A DNA stretch of 64,000 bases from Sphingomonas sp. (GCF_003248515.1 NZ_QFOB01000003.1:408415-472414); one strand, 5' to 3'; counted from the first letter of the stretch, positions 35,374-46,258 are shown. The notes: a model not told the origin generated them from the letters alone. Made by a program: numbers and translations.

Positions 35374-36690
35374 TCACACCGCCGCCAGCGCCTGCTCCAT
35401 GTCGGCGATAAGGTCGCCCGCATCCTCCACACCGATGGAGATGCGCACGAGATTGTCGGTGATGCCGAGCAGCGCCTTGCGATCGTCGGGCACGGACAAA
35501 TGGGTCATCGCCGCCGGCGCGCTCGCCAGCGTCTCCGTGCCGCCGAGGCTGACGGCGAGCTTCGCGATCTTCAGCGCATCCAGAAAGGCGAAGGCCTCGC
35601 GTTCCCCACCCTTGAGATAGAGCGAGAAGGTGGAGCCCGCGCCGGTGCAGTGGCGGCGATAAATGTCCGCCTGCCGGCCGCCATCCTCGAGGAAGCCGAG
35701 ATATCCCACGCGTTCCACCTTGGGATGATCGCGCAGGAAGGCGCAGACCTTTGCCGCATTCTCGCCCGCGCGGCTCATCCGCAATTCCAGCGTCTCGAGG
35801 CTGCGCAGCAGCATCCAGGCGGTGTGCGGATCGGTGATCGTGCCGATCGTGTTGCGCATCGCGCGGACGGGATCCAGCGCCGCCTTCGCGCCGACCGCCG
35901 ATCCCGCGACGAGATCGCTATGGCCGCCCGCATATTTGGTGAGGCTGTAGATCACGATCTCCGCACCCTGCCGCAGCGGCTGCTGCCAGAGCGGGCCGAG
36001 AAACGTATTGTCGATCGCGATCGGCGGCCTGTCGCCCGCAAAGGCCGCATCGCGCGCGGCGACCACCGCCTCCACATCCACCAGCGCATTGGTGGGGTTG
36101 GCGGGGCTTTCGAGATAGAGGAGCGCCACGCGCCCCTGCGCCTTCGCCCGATCGATCACGGCATCGATCTCCCCGCGCGTGGCGCCAGCGGGAAAATCCA
36201 GCCACGTCACCCCGAAACGGCCGAGTATCTTGCCGATCAACGTTTCGGTCGCGGCATAGAGCGGTGCCGAGTGCACGATCACGTCGCCCGGTTTCACATA
36301 GGCCAGCAGCAAGGTGGCGATCGCGGCCATGCCGCTGGAAAAGGTCAGCGCTTCCTCGGCCCCTTCCCAGATGGCCAGCCGATCCTCCAATATTTCCTGA
36401 TTAGGCCCGTTGAAGCGCGAATAGACGAGGCCCTCGGCACCGCCCGGCCGCTTTCCGGTGACGCCCTCGAAGTGGCGCTTTCCGGCGGCCGCGCTTTCGA
36501 ACACGAAGGTGGAAGTGAGGAAAATGGGCGGCTTCAGCGCGCCTTCCGACAGGGCCGGATCGAAGCCATGGCCCATCATCAGCGTGGCCGGGCTCAGCCT
36601 GCGGCCACCAATCTCCTCGGGCTGGCGGCGCGGCCGGCGGCGTTGCGAGCCGCCGGTCAGATCCGCCTCATTCTCCTCCCCGCCGGCCAT
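35374..36690 (-). CDS. cystathionine gamma-synthase family PLP enzyme
   Basis: A 438-residue trans-sulfuration enzyme. ALTFSSGMAAIATLLLAYV is the PLP phosphate-binding region, YLESPANPTNALVDVEAV and AIDNTFLGPLWQQPL hold the cofactor-ring residues, and VIYSLTKYAGGHSDLVAG the Schiff-base lysine. IRISIGVED closes the domain. The first 35 residues are charged and not part of the fold. Family members include cystathionine gamma-synthase, methionine gamma-lyase and O-acetylhomoserine sulfhydrylase; sequence alone does not separate them. Seven bases after the small membrane protein gene. Confidence 0.88.
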   Translation of the reverse strand: MAGGEENEADLTGGSQRRRPRRQPEEIGGRRLSPATLMMGHGFDPALSEGALKPPIFLTSTFVFESAAAGKRHFEGVTGKRPGGAEGLVYSRFNGPNQEILEDRLAIWEGAEEALTFSSGMAAIATLLLAYVKPGDVIVHSAPLYAATETLIGKILGRFGVTWLDFPAGATRGEIDAVIDRAKAQGRVALLYLESPANPTNALVDVEAVVAARDAAFAGDRPPIAIDNTFLGPLWQQPLRQGAEIVIYSLTKYAGGHSDLVAGSAVGAKAALDPVRAMRNTIGTITDPHTAWMLLRSLETLELRMSRAGENAAKVCAFLRDHPKVERVGYLGFLEDGGRQADIYRRHCTGAGSTFSLYLKGGEREAFAFLDALKIAKLAVSLGGTETLASAPAAMTHLSVPDDRKALLGITDNLVRISIGVEDAGDLIADMEQALAAV

Positions 36691-36696
36691 CGGCGC

Positions 36697-36777
36697 TTAC
36701 CGGAAGACGAAGAAATAGAGGAGGATCACGATGATCCCGGGAACACCCAACAGCCACAATATCAATGCCTTACCCAT
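36697..36777 (-). CDS. 26-residue membrane protein
   Basis: A very short gene: ATG 36777, stop TAA at 36697-36699, with a perfect AGGAGG seven bases upstream. The product has one transmembrane helix, beginning MGKALILWLLGVPGIIVILL and ending YFFVFR, with a short basic head. The strong ribosome site and hydrophobic pattern argue that it is real despite its length. It sits between DUF3297 and the PLP enzyme on the same strand. No function is known; small helix proteins often tune larger membrane complexes. Confidence 0.6.
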   Translation of the reverse strand: MGKALILWLLGVPGIIVILLYFFVFR

Positions 36778-36830
36778 CGAACACCTCCTGAGCCGCCCTT
36801 TCGCGGGCGTGCCGGGGGTGTAACGAAGGC

Positions 36831-37127
36831 TCAGTCCGCCTGTTCCGCGTCCGTCTCGCCGGGCGCATCCGCATCGGCGGCGATGTCGCGATAATAGGGC
36901 TCCACGGTGCCGGACATCTTCATCGTCATCGGCTGGCCGAACCGATCGCGCGATTTGCTGATCGCCATCTTCACCCAGCCTTCGGAGACGCAATATTCCT
37001 CGATATTGGTCTTCTCGACGCCCTTGAAGCGGATGCCGACGCCGCGCTGAAGCGCATCCGCATCATAATGATCGCTGCGCGGATCGGTGGAAAGGCGATC
37101 GGGGGGCGTGTCTGTCGTATCGGTCAT
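36831..37127 (-). CDS. DUF3297 family protein
   Basis: A 98-residue cytoplasmic protein matching DUF3297: DRLSTDPRSDHYDADALQRG, then VGIRFKGVEKTNIEEYCVSE, GWVKMAI and VEPYYRD. The family is conserved in proteobacteria and its role is unknown. The tail is acidic. It is the first gene of a likely minus-strand group with the 26-residue membrane protein and the PLP enzyme. The gap to pyrC (203 bp) holds no gene. Confidence 0.85.
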   Translation of the reverse strand: MTDTTDTPPDRLSTDPRSDHYDADALQRGVGIRFKGVEKTNIEEYCVSEGWVKMAISKSRDRFGQPMTMKMSGTVEPYYRDIAADADAPGETDAEQAD

Positions 37128-37304
37128 GGGCGGTGCCTTTAGCCCTGCGAGCCCAACTCGTCATCCTGAACTTGTCTGATAGCTGGTCGCTTCGAACATG
37201 CGCGGCGCCCCGGTCCCACCGGAACATCGGCGATCCATCCGGCCCACGTCCGGACGGCGGAGTCCACCCGGCCCGGTGGCGGGATCCCCTGCCTGTCCGT
37301 TCCC

Positions 37305-37346
37305 ACCAGTCCGCCCTTACCAGTCCGCCCTTACCAGTCCGCGCTG
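37305..37346. repeat. 14-bp tandem repeat at the pyrC 3' end
   Basis: ACCAGTCCGCCCTT occurs twice in perfect tandem (37305-37318 and 37319-37332), followed by a third copy with one changed base run (ACCAGTCCGCGCTG). The pyrC stop codon (37331-37333) lies at the junction of copies two and three, so the repeat grew by duplication of the last codons plus the stop. Confidence 0.8.
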
Positions 37347-38653
37347 TCGAAGCGGATCGGGCGGCCCTTCGCCTGGCTGGCAAGCTGGCCCTCGCGCATC
37401 ACCTGCCGGCCGCGAATGATCGTGGCGACGGGCTTGCCGGTGATTTCCATCCCCGTGAAGGGCGACCAGCCGCAGCGCGACGCGAGCCAGCTTTCCTCGA
37501 TCGTCCACTTCGCCTTGAGATCGACGATCGTGACATCGGCATCATAGCCCGCCGCGATCCGCCCCTTGGCGGTAAGGCCGAAGACGCGCTGCGGCCCCGC
37601 CGAAGTCAGCTCGATCAGGCGTTGCAGCGACAGCCTCCCTTCCGCCACATGATTCAGCATCAGCGGCAGGAGGGTCTGCACGCCCGGCATGCCGCTGGGG
37701 CTGGCGGGATAGGGCTTCGCCTTTTCCGCGATCGTGTGCGGCGCATGATCGGAGCCCAGCACGTCGGGCACGCCCTGATTGAGCCAGTGCCACAGGCCGT
37801 CGCGATGCGCGCGTGAGCGGATCGGCGGATTCATCTGCGCATAGCTGCCAAGCCGGGGATAGGCATCCTCGCCCGCCAGCGTGAGATGCTGGGGCGTTAC
37901 CTCGCAGGTGGCGATGTCCTTGTGCTGCGAGAGCAGCTCCAGTTCGGCCGGAGTGGTGATGTGGAGGACGTGGACCGGCCGCCGCGCCGCGCGGGCCAGC
38001 GCCAGGATGCGGCGCGTGGCGAGAATCGCGCTCTCGTCATCGCGCCACACCGGATGGCTGGAGGGATCGCCCTCGATCCGCTCGCCCATGCGCGCCTGCA
38101 TGCGGGGCTCGTCCTCGGCATGGATGGCGACGCGACGGCGGCCATGCGCCAGCACGCGCGCCAGTTCGCGATCGTCCGAGACGAGCAGGTCGCCGGTGGA
38201 AGCGCCCATGAAGATCTTCACGCCCGCCGTGCCGGGCAGCCGCTCCAGCTCGCCCAATTGCTCGGCATTGGCGGCGGTGGCGCCCACATAGAAGGCATGA
38301 TCGCACCACATGCGATCATAAGCGCGGGAAAGCTTGTGGGCGACGGCGTCCACCGAGTCGGTGTTGGGCTTGGTGTTCGGCATCTCGAACACGGCGGTGA
38401 CGCCACCCAGAACGGCGGCGCGACTGCCGCTCTCCAGATCCTCCTTCTCCTCCAGCCCCGGCTCGCGGAAATGAACCTGACTGTCGATCACGCCGGGCAG
38501 GATGGTGAGGCCGGTGCAATCGATCGTCTCGCCCGCGCTCGCGCCCGTGCCGAGCCCCGCGAAGCGGCCGTCCGTGATACCGAGATCGGTTTCGACCGGG
38601 CCGCCCGGCGTCCAGACGGTGCCGTTCTTGAGGAGGAGATCATAGGTCGCCAC
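37331..38653 (-). CDS. pyrC: dihydroorotase
   Basis: A 440-residue amidohydrolase that closes carbamoyl aspartate to dihydroorotate in pyrimidine synthesis. PGVIDSQVHFREPGLEEKED is the metal site (QVH where many relatives have HVH), FEMPNTKPNTDS the substrate block, GVKIFMGASTGDLLV the carbamylated-lysine region, VAIHAEDEPR and VHVLHITTP the other histidines, and DVLGSDHAPHTIAEKAKPYP the catalytic aspartate. Allantoinase is the main alternative, but the whole arrangement fits DHOase. Divergent from ygfZ across a REP-like palindrome. Confidence 0.9.
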   Translation of the reverse strand: MATYDLLLKNGTVWTPGGPVETDLGITDGRFAGLGTGASAGETIDCTGLTILPGVIDSQVHFREPGLEEKEDLESGSRAAVLGGVTAVFEMPNTKPNTDSVDAVAHKLSRAYDRMWCDHAFYVGATAANAEQLGELERLPGTAGVKIFMGASTGDLLVSDDRELARVLAHGRRRVAIHAEDEPRMQARMGERIEGDPSSHPVWRDDESAILATRRILALARAARRPVHVLHITTPAELELLSQHKDIATCEVTPQHLTLAGEDAYPRLGSYAQMNPPIRSRAHRDGLWHWLNQGVPDVLGSDHAPHTIAEKAKPYPASPSGMPGVQTLLPLMLNHVAEGRLSLQRLIELTSAGPQRVFGLTAKGRIAAGYDADVTIVDLKAKWTIEESWLASRCGWSPFTGMEITGKPVATIIRGRQVMREGQLASQAKGRPIRFDSADW

Positions 38654-38660
38654 TGGCCGC

Positions 38661-38745
38661 TCCGTTCGTGCTGAGCCTGTCGGGGGACGGGCTTCATATC
38701 CGGGCGCAATGCGCCCGTGGGTGCACTTCGCTCAGCACGAACGGA
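38661..38745. repeat. REP-like palindrome between pyrC and ygfZ
   Basis: Perfect 16-bp arms (TCCGTTCGTGCTGAGC at 38661-38676 and GCTCAGCACGAACGGA at 38730-38745) enclose a second stem (CGGGCGC-AAT-GCGCCCG, 38701-38717). This is a known type of sphingomonad dispersed repeat. It fills most of the divergent promoter region. Confidence 0.75.
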
Positions 38746-38779
38746 TTGTCTGTGGCAAGCGATCCCCTACCTTTTCACC

Positions 38780-39520
38780 ATGAGCAGCTCTTTTCTCGCC
38801 GACCGCGCCCTGATCCGCCTCTCCGGGGAGGATGTGAGAGGCTTCCTGCAGGGACTCGTCACCAATGATGTGTCAGGCCCTCTCCCCGTCTGGGCGGGCC
38901 TGCTGACCGCGCAGGGCAAGGCGCTGTTCGATTTCCTGGTGTGGGCGGACGGCGAGGATCTGCTGATCGACTGCGAGGCGGAGCAGGCCGAGGCGCTGGC
39001 GCGGCGGCTGACTCTCTATCGCCTCCGCCGGAAGATCGAGATCGCGCGCGATCCGGCGCTGGGGGTCCACTGGAACCCCGCTTCCGAACGGGGCGTGCCC
39101 GATCCGCGCCTGCCCGAACTGGGCCATCGCTGGATTGGGGCCGTGGGCGAAGCGCCGGGCGCGGAAGCGGCGTGGCGCGCGCATCGGCTGGCGCTGGGCG
39201 TATGCGAGGGCGCGGCCGAGATCGGCCAGGACAAGACACTGTGGCTGGAAGCGAATGCCACCGAGCTTAACGGCGTGAGCTTCACCAAGGGCTGCTATGT
39301 CGGGCAGGAGAATACCGCCCGGATGAACTGGCGCCAGAAGGTGAATCGCCGCCTGATCGTGACGCGGGCCGATACGGACCCCGGAGAGGCCGCGCGCATC
39401 TATTATCCCGAACTGGGGTTCGCCGTGCGCCAGATTCGCGTCGCGGACATTCCGGCGGACGCTCGGGCCATCCGCCCCGCATGGCTGGAGGATGCGCTGC
39501 ACCCGGAAGAGGCGCAGTAA
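38780..39520 (+). CDS. ygfZ: YgfZ/GcvT-like folate-binding protein
   Basis: A 246-residue tetrahydrofolate-binding protein needed for maintaining some iron-sulfur enzymes. LSGEDVRGFLQGLVTNDVSG opens the GcvT-like domain, and SFTKGCYVGQENTARM holds the conserved KGCYxGQE cysteine motif that defines the YgfZ family. Start is ATG 38780; an in-frame start at 38717 would read through the repeat. Cytoplasmic; monocistronic by spacing. Confidence 0.92.
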   Translation: MSSSFLADRALIRLSGEDVRGFLQGLVTNDVSGPLPVWAGLLTAQGKALFDFLVWADGEDLLIDCEAEQAEALARRLTLYRLRRKIEIARDPALGVHWNPASERGVPDPRLPELGHRWIGAVGEAPGAEAAWRAHRLALGVCEGAAEIGQDKTLWLEANATELNGVSFTKGCYVGQENTARMNWRQKVNRRLIVTRADTDPGEAARIYYPELGFAVRQIRVADIPADARAIRPAWLEDALHPEEAQ

Positions 39521-39639
39521 CCATCAAAGAGCGTTAACGCCCTGATCTTAACCTTCAATTCGTTTGGGCACAGGCTAACTCACTGTTAACGCCCCCTCGC
39601 CGCGGGGCTGTTTCCCGCGAGATGTAGCGGAGCGTTCCC

Positions 39640-40371
39640 ATGACATTTCCGGCCATTCGCAAGCTCGGCCTGATCGCGACCGGCCTGATCGGCTCGGCAA
39701 CGCTGGCGGCCGGCGCCGACGCCGCCGTGACGATCACCGGCGTCGCGCTGGATTCGCCCGGCGGCGTGAACGGCACGATCACCTATACGCCGAGCAACCC
39801 CGATTATGTCGCCAATGCCGCGATCGGCCGCATCCGACTGACGACCAGCACCGGCGACACGCTGCTGAGCTATTGCATCGACATCTTCCACAACCTGACG
39901 ACCGGCACCTTCACCGGCGGCACGGTTGCGTCGGCGATCACGGACGCGGGCAAGGTTACCAAGCTCAGCGCGCTGCTTTCGAATGGCGAGGCGCTGGTGA
40001 CCGATGCCGATCATTCGGCCGCCCAGCAGCTGGCCGTGTGGGAAATCATCAACGAGGGCAGCGGCGTCTACAATCTCGGCGCCGGCGACTTCTTCGCATC
40101 GAACATCAGCGCGAATGCGGTGTCCCTCGCCAACAGCTATCTGGCGAACGTCAACAATGGCGTGTGGGCGGCCGATCCGTCGCTTTCGCTCGCGGTGCTC
40201 ACATCGCCCAACAACCAGACACAGCTCGTTTTCGGCGCGAGCGCGGCCAAGGTGCTCGGCTCCGTTCCCGAGCCCGCCACCTGGGCGATGATGCTGATCG
40301 GCTTCGGCGCGATCGGCGGCACGATGCGCGCGCGGCGCACGCCGATCCGGCCCGTGGTGCGCTTCGGCTGA
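39640..40371 (+). CDS. PEPxxWA surface protein with putative Cys-Gln thioester domain
   Basis: A 243-residue secreted protein. Signal peptide 1-29 (ending ADAA). The mature region has LLSYCIDIFHN (Cys 79) and, 51 residues later, AAQQLAVWEII (Gln 130 in a QxAxW setting), matching the two halves of Cys-Gln thioester domains known from Gram-positive adhesins. The tail reads SVPEPATWAMMLIGFGAIGG and then MRARR: a textbook PEPxxWA-CTERM exosortase signal. If the bond forms, the protein could attach covalently to amines on host or matrix. It is followed by a second PEPxxWA gene. The domain call is by motif, not by search. Confidence 0.75.
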   Translation: MTFPAIRKLGLIATGLIGSATLAAGADAAVTITGVALDSPGGVNGTITYTPSNPDYVANAAIGRIRLTTSTGDTLLSYCIDIFHNLTTGTFTGGTVASAITDAGKVTKLSALLSNGEALVTDADHSAAQQLAVWEIINEGSGVYNLGAGDFFASNISANAVSLANSYLANVNNGVWAADPSLSLAVLTSPNNQTQLVFGASAAKVLGSVPEPATWAMMLIGFGAIGGTMRARRTPIRPVVRFG

Positions 40372-40528
40372 GCGCCCGGCAACGAATTTATGGTTAACGA
40401 ATTGTAAAATATCGTAACGGGGGTAGAGAAGGTTTTGCGCCGCAACAAGGGCCGTGCGACACGGCTGTTAACGGGACGTAAATGTTTCGAATCACCGGTT
40501 TCGCAAGCGTATGAGATGGATGGTGGAT

Positions 40529-41299
40529 ATGAAGATTTCGGGTTGGAAGCTTTTGTCGGCAGGCGTCACCGCCACGCTGGCGAGCAGCGCTGCCTCCGCA
40601 GCCACGTTCACCTTTTCGCTGACGAATCAGGGCAATCAGTCCGCTTCGGCGTATAACGATCTGACGTTCACCTCCACGTCGGGCGGCAACACGATCACGA
40701 TGGACGTCTATGGCGCCCACATGAACGACGCGACCGTTTCCGGAAACAGCGCGCTCAACACCGTCACCGCTTCCACCGTCGCGGTCTGGTCCGGCTACGG
40801 ACTCGGCGTACTCTATGGCAACGACAATACGGGCAACGAGACGCACCAGATCGACAATGTCGGCGGCGGCGTGGATTTCGTTGTGCTCAGCTTCAGCCAG
40901 GCCGTGACGCTCAGCAGCTACACGACCAAGGCGTGGGCGTTCGGCAACAATTATTCCACCGACAGCGATACGTCCTTCATGGCCTATAACGGCTCGCTGG
41001 CGGATCTGCTCGGTGGCGTGAACCGCAGCGCCTTCTCCACCGTCAACAATAGCGGCGGCACCAACACGACGAACACCGGCAGTTCGGTGACGTCGGCCAT
41101 CTGGCTGGTCGGCGCGGCCGTGGGCACCAGCGATCGCGACGACGGCTTCAAGCTGACGAGCCTTTCGATCAACGCGGTTCCCGCCACGGTGCCCGAGCCC
41201 GCCACCTGGGCCATGATGCTGGTCGGCTTCGGCGCGATCGGCGGCACGATGCGCTCGCGCAAGGTGCGCCAGAGCCTGAACGTCACGTTCGGCGCCTGA
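40529..41299 (+). CDS. PEPxxWA-CTERM surface protein, 256 aa
   Basis: About 256 residues from ATG 40529. Signal peptide (MKISGWKLLSAGVTATLASS plus AASA), then a Thr/Ser/Asn-rich beta body with phrases such as FTFSLTNQGNQSASAYNDLT and VDFVVLSFSQAVTLSSYTTK, and the tail TVPEPATWAMMLVGFGAIGG with MRSRK. The sorting tail is almost identical to that of the gene at 39640, so the two probably use one exosortase. The body has no motif I can assign and may be structural. The 157-bp gap upstream carries a TTAA-rich patch (about 40390-40410). Confidence 0.82.
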   Translation: MKISGWKLLSAGVTATLASSAASAATFTFSLTNQGNQSASAYNDLTFTSTSGGNTITMDVYGAHMNDATVSGNSALNTVTASTVAVWSGYGLGVLYGNDNTGNETHQIDNVGGGVDFVVLSFSQAVTLSSYTTKAWAFGNNYSTDSDTSFMAYNGSLADLLGGVNRSAFSTVNNSGGTNTTNTGSSVTSAIWLVGAAVGTSDRDDGFKLTSLSINAVPATVPEPATWAMMLVGFGAIGGTMRSRKVRQSLNVTFGA

Positions 41300-41324
41300 G
41301 CCCACCAATCTCCATCCGATAGAG

Positions 41325-41354
41325 AAGGGGCGGCCTGCGAGGGGCGCCCCTTTT
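41325..41354 (+). terminator. intrinsic terminator of the PEPxxWA gene
   Basis: AAGGGGCG (41325-41332) pairs with CGCCCCTT (41345-41352) and is followed by TTT. It lies 26 bp after the stop at 41299. The rest of 41355-41564 holds no gene. Confidence 0.7.
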
Positions 41355-41564
41355 CGCATGCGCGGCACCCGGCCATTTGCGCGCCGGCACGGCGGGCCGG
41401 CAGTTCCGTATCCTCCGCTCGACCGCCCCTGCCCCCGGTGCCGTCCCGCGGCCTCCACGAGCGGGATGATCCCGCCGGATCCCCCTTCATTCAGGCCGCT
41501 GGCCGGATCAGGCATCGCCGCCTCCGCCGCGACAGGGGGGAAGGCAGGAGCGGGAGCGCGCAAA

Positions 41565-41595
41565 GAAAAAGGGCGGCCCCACGGGGAGCCGCCCT
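41565..41595 (-). terminator. intrinsic terminator of acnA
   Basis: On the minus strand AGGGCGGC and GCCGCCCT form a stem (41588-41595 and 41570-41577) and run into TTTTT (41566-41570 as A residues on the plus strand). It lies about 52 bp beyond the acnA stop. Confidence 0.75.
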
Positions 41596-41647
41596 CTTCC
41601 GTCAACGTCCTGCGATCACCCCCCGCCCGATCGACGGGCGATGCCGG

Positions 41648-44326
<2,679 letters not shown>

Positions 44327-44670
44327 GGGGCCGGCCTCCTTATGAATGCTGCATTGCGGAGTATGGCGCGGGCCTTAGCAAGGGGGCCAGGGATGGGAAA
44401 GGGGACGGAGGTCTCATCCCGCCGCGTCATGAACCCCGGCAGGACCGACAAATTCGTTGCGGATACGAATCGAAATCTTTCAATAGGTTAAGATCAGGCA
44501 TGCCGAAACGCCGCCGCCGCCATGCCAAACCGGCCGAAACTAGAGCGCCATTCTGAACAAAAAGTTGCCGGTTCCAGCCTCCACTCTGGACAAGAAAACG
44601 CCTTGTTCCCCGATGCTTAATACCGCTATGCGGGGGGCTTCCCGCTAGATGCGGCGCTGGGAGCTCCTTC
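44327..44670. other. 344-bp intergenic region, no gene seen
   Basis: This divergent region separates acnA from a MarR-like gene. It has a patch of lower GC (about 44445-44600) including AAATCTTTCAATAGGTTAAG, where one or both promoters may lie. I found no reading frame with a ribosome site, no strong hairpin and no recognisable RNA. Confidence 0.5.
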
Positions 44671-45156
44671 TTGCCGATACACGATGTCTCCTTCAGCGAG
44701 GTTGTTCGTCTCGTTACTCTCGCCTCCTCCCTGGCCGACCGCTTTCGCTTCAGCTTTCGTGAGGTCGTCGATCGTTTCGAGGGCGCGCCGGACACGGCGA
44801 TCGTGGGCCACACCGGCACCCGCCATCCGCGCACCGTGGCGCGGACATTGCTGCAGGCGCGGGCGCGACGATCGGAAGTGATGGGAGTCGATGTTTTCCG
44901 CGATCCGGCCTGGGACATATTGCTGGATCTCTATGCGAATACCGAGCCCGGCGAGACGATGATGATCTCGGTGCTGTGCCAGGCGGCGGGCGCGCCGCCC
45001 ACGACGGCGCTGCGCTATGTCTACAAGCTCATCGAATCGGGCCTGCTGCTGAGCGAGGATCACCCGCTGGATCAGCGGCGCACGATGGTGCGGCTCGCGC
45101 CCGGCACGGCGGAGCGGATCGAGCATCTTCTGGCGATCATCGGCAGCGGCGCCTGA
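44671..45156 (+). CDS. MarR-like winged-helix regulator, 161 aa
   Basis: A 161-residue protein from TTG 44671, with GGGAG upstream. The N-terminal 80 residues are a basic, arginine-rich helical stretch. The C-terminal half has the winged-helix pattern: DPAWDILLDLYANTEPGETM, then VLCQAAGAPPTTALRYVYKL as helix-turn-helix, and GLLLSEDHPLDQRRTMVRLA as wing and tail. The wing pattern is MarR-like. Similar proteins in sphingomonads lie near acnA, but the target is unknown. A palindromic operator was not recognised. Confidence 0.65.
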   Translation: MPIHDVSFSEVVRLVTLASSLADRFRFSFREVVDRFEGAPDTAIVGHTGTRHPRTVARTLLQARARRSEVMGVDVFRDPAWDILLDLYANTEPGETMMISVLCQAAGAPPTTALRYVYKLIESGLLLSEDHPLDQRRTMVRLAPGTAERIEHLLAIIGSGA

Positions 45157-45248
45157 TCGGGCAGCGGGCGGATGGCACGTGCCATCTTGGCCATTTCGCT
45201 CGTGTTGCGGAGCCGATATGATCGCCGGAACCTGAGGAGATGGATCCG

Positions 45249-45788
45249 ATGAAACGCCTCGCCGCCGCCGCCACCGCCCTGCTGATCGCCACGCCGGGCC
45301 TCGCCTCGCTCGCCGTGGGCGCCAAGGCGCCGGATTTCTCCACGCAGGCCAGCCTCGCCGGCAAGGCCATGCCCTTCAACCTCAAGGCCGCGCTCAAGAA
45401 AGGCCCCGTCGTCCTCTATTTCTATCCGGCAGCCTTCACCAAGGGCTGCACGATCGAGGCGCACGAATTCGCCGAGGCGACCGACGATTTCAACAAGCTG
45501 GGCGCCACCGTGATCGGCATGTCGGCCGATCCGATCGAGACGCTCAACAAATTCTCCGTCGAGGAATGCCGGAACAAGTTCGCCGTGGGCTCGGCGACCG
45601 CGGCCACGATCACCGCCTATGATGTGACGCTGCCCGCCAAGCCCGATCGATCGAACCGCACCTCCTATGTGATCGCGCCGGACGGCAAGGTGATCTTCGT
45701 CCATTCCGCGCTGAGCCCCGAGGGGCATGTGAACGGCACGATGGAAGCCGTGAAGGCGTGGCGCGCCGCCCATCCCAAGAAGGGCTGA
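45249..45788 (+). CDS. periplasmic peroxiredoxin (AhpC/TSA family)
   Basis: A 179-residue protein from ATG 45249 with GAGGAG upstream. It has a signal peptide (MKRLAAAATALLIATPGLAS), so it would act in the periplasm. VGAKAPDFSTQASL opens the thioredoxin fold, YFYPAAFTKGCTIEAHEF carries the peroxidatic cysteine with the expected Pro/Thr pattern, and GSATAATITAYDV lies near where a resolving residue would be. It reduces peroxides with an unknown thiol partner. The cupin gene begins almost at once after its stop. Confidence 0.85.
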   Translation: MKRLAAAATALLIATPGLASLAVGAKAPDFSTQASLAGKAMPFNLKAALKKGPVVLYFYPAAFTKGCTIEAHEFAEATDDFNKLGATVIGMSADPIETLNKFSVEECRNKFAVGSATAATITAYDVTLPAKPDRSNRTSYVIAPDGKVIFVHSALSPEGHVNGTMEAVKAWRAAHPKKG

Positions 45789-45792
45789 CCCG

Positions 45793-46227
45793 GTAGCGGG
45801 GGACGAGGCGAAGGCCCTCATCGCGTCGCTCGGCCTCATCCCCCATCCCGAAGGCGGCTGGTATCGCGAAACGTGGCGCGCGGACACGCCGGAGGGCGAG
45901 CGCGCCACCGCCACGGCGATCCTGTTTCTGCTGGAGGCCGGGCAGGGATCGCACTGGCACACGGTGGACGGGGCGGAACTGTGGTTCTGGCATGCGGGCG
46001 CGCCGCTGGCCCTGCTGCGGGCGCCCGGCGATGCCGGCCCCGTCGAGACGATCGCCCTTGGCCCCGACATTGCCGCGGGGCAGATGCCGCAAGGCCTGAT
46101 CCCGACCGGCCACTGGCAGGCCGCCGAAGCGCGAGAAGGCTGGACCCTGGTATCCTGCGTGGTGAGCCCCGGCTTCCGCTTCTCGGGCTTCACGCTCGCC
46201 CCGCCAGGGTGGCGACCGGGGGCATGA
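45793..46227 (+). CDS. DUF985-type cupin, no canonical start codon
   Basis: About 144 residues of a cupin in a frame opened at 45754 by an upstream stop, but containing no ATG, GTG or TTG before the cupin signature. The first is GTG 45964, which would remove half the fold. The conserved N-terminal part is nonetheless present: LIPHPEGGWYRETWRA, then AILFLLEAGQGSHWHTVDGA and PLALLRAPGDA. I give GTA 45793 as the likely position of a lost start. Possible explanations are a rare start codon, a damaged start, or a base-calling error. The DUF985 family is uncharacterised. Confidence 0.6.
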   Translation, partial: VAGDEAKALIASLGLIPHPEGGWYRETWRADTPEGERATATAILFLLEAGQGSHWHTVDGAELWFWHAGAPLALLRAPGDAGPVETIALGPDIAAGQMPQGLIPTGHWQAAEAREGWTLVSCVVSPGFRFSGFTLAPPGWRPGA

Positions 46228-46258
46228 CGCGGGCTTGCCGCGAGCCTAAGATGGCGGA

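Noticed and set aside
39527..39600. TTAA pairs upstream of the PEPxxWA gene as CtrA boxes
   Set aside because: Spacing is 10 bases instead of 7, and the sequence lacks the CCAT extension.
40386..40402. TTAA-N7-TAAA as a CtrA site
   Set aside because: One mismatch in an AT-rich patch and no link of the gene to the cell cycle; chance match likely.
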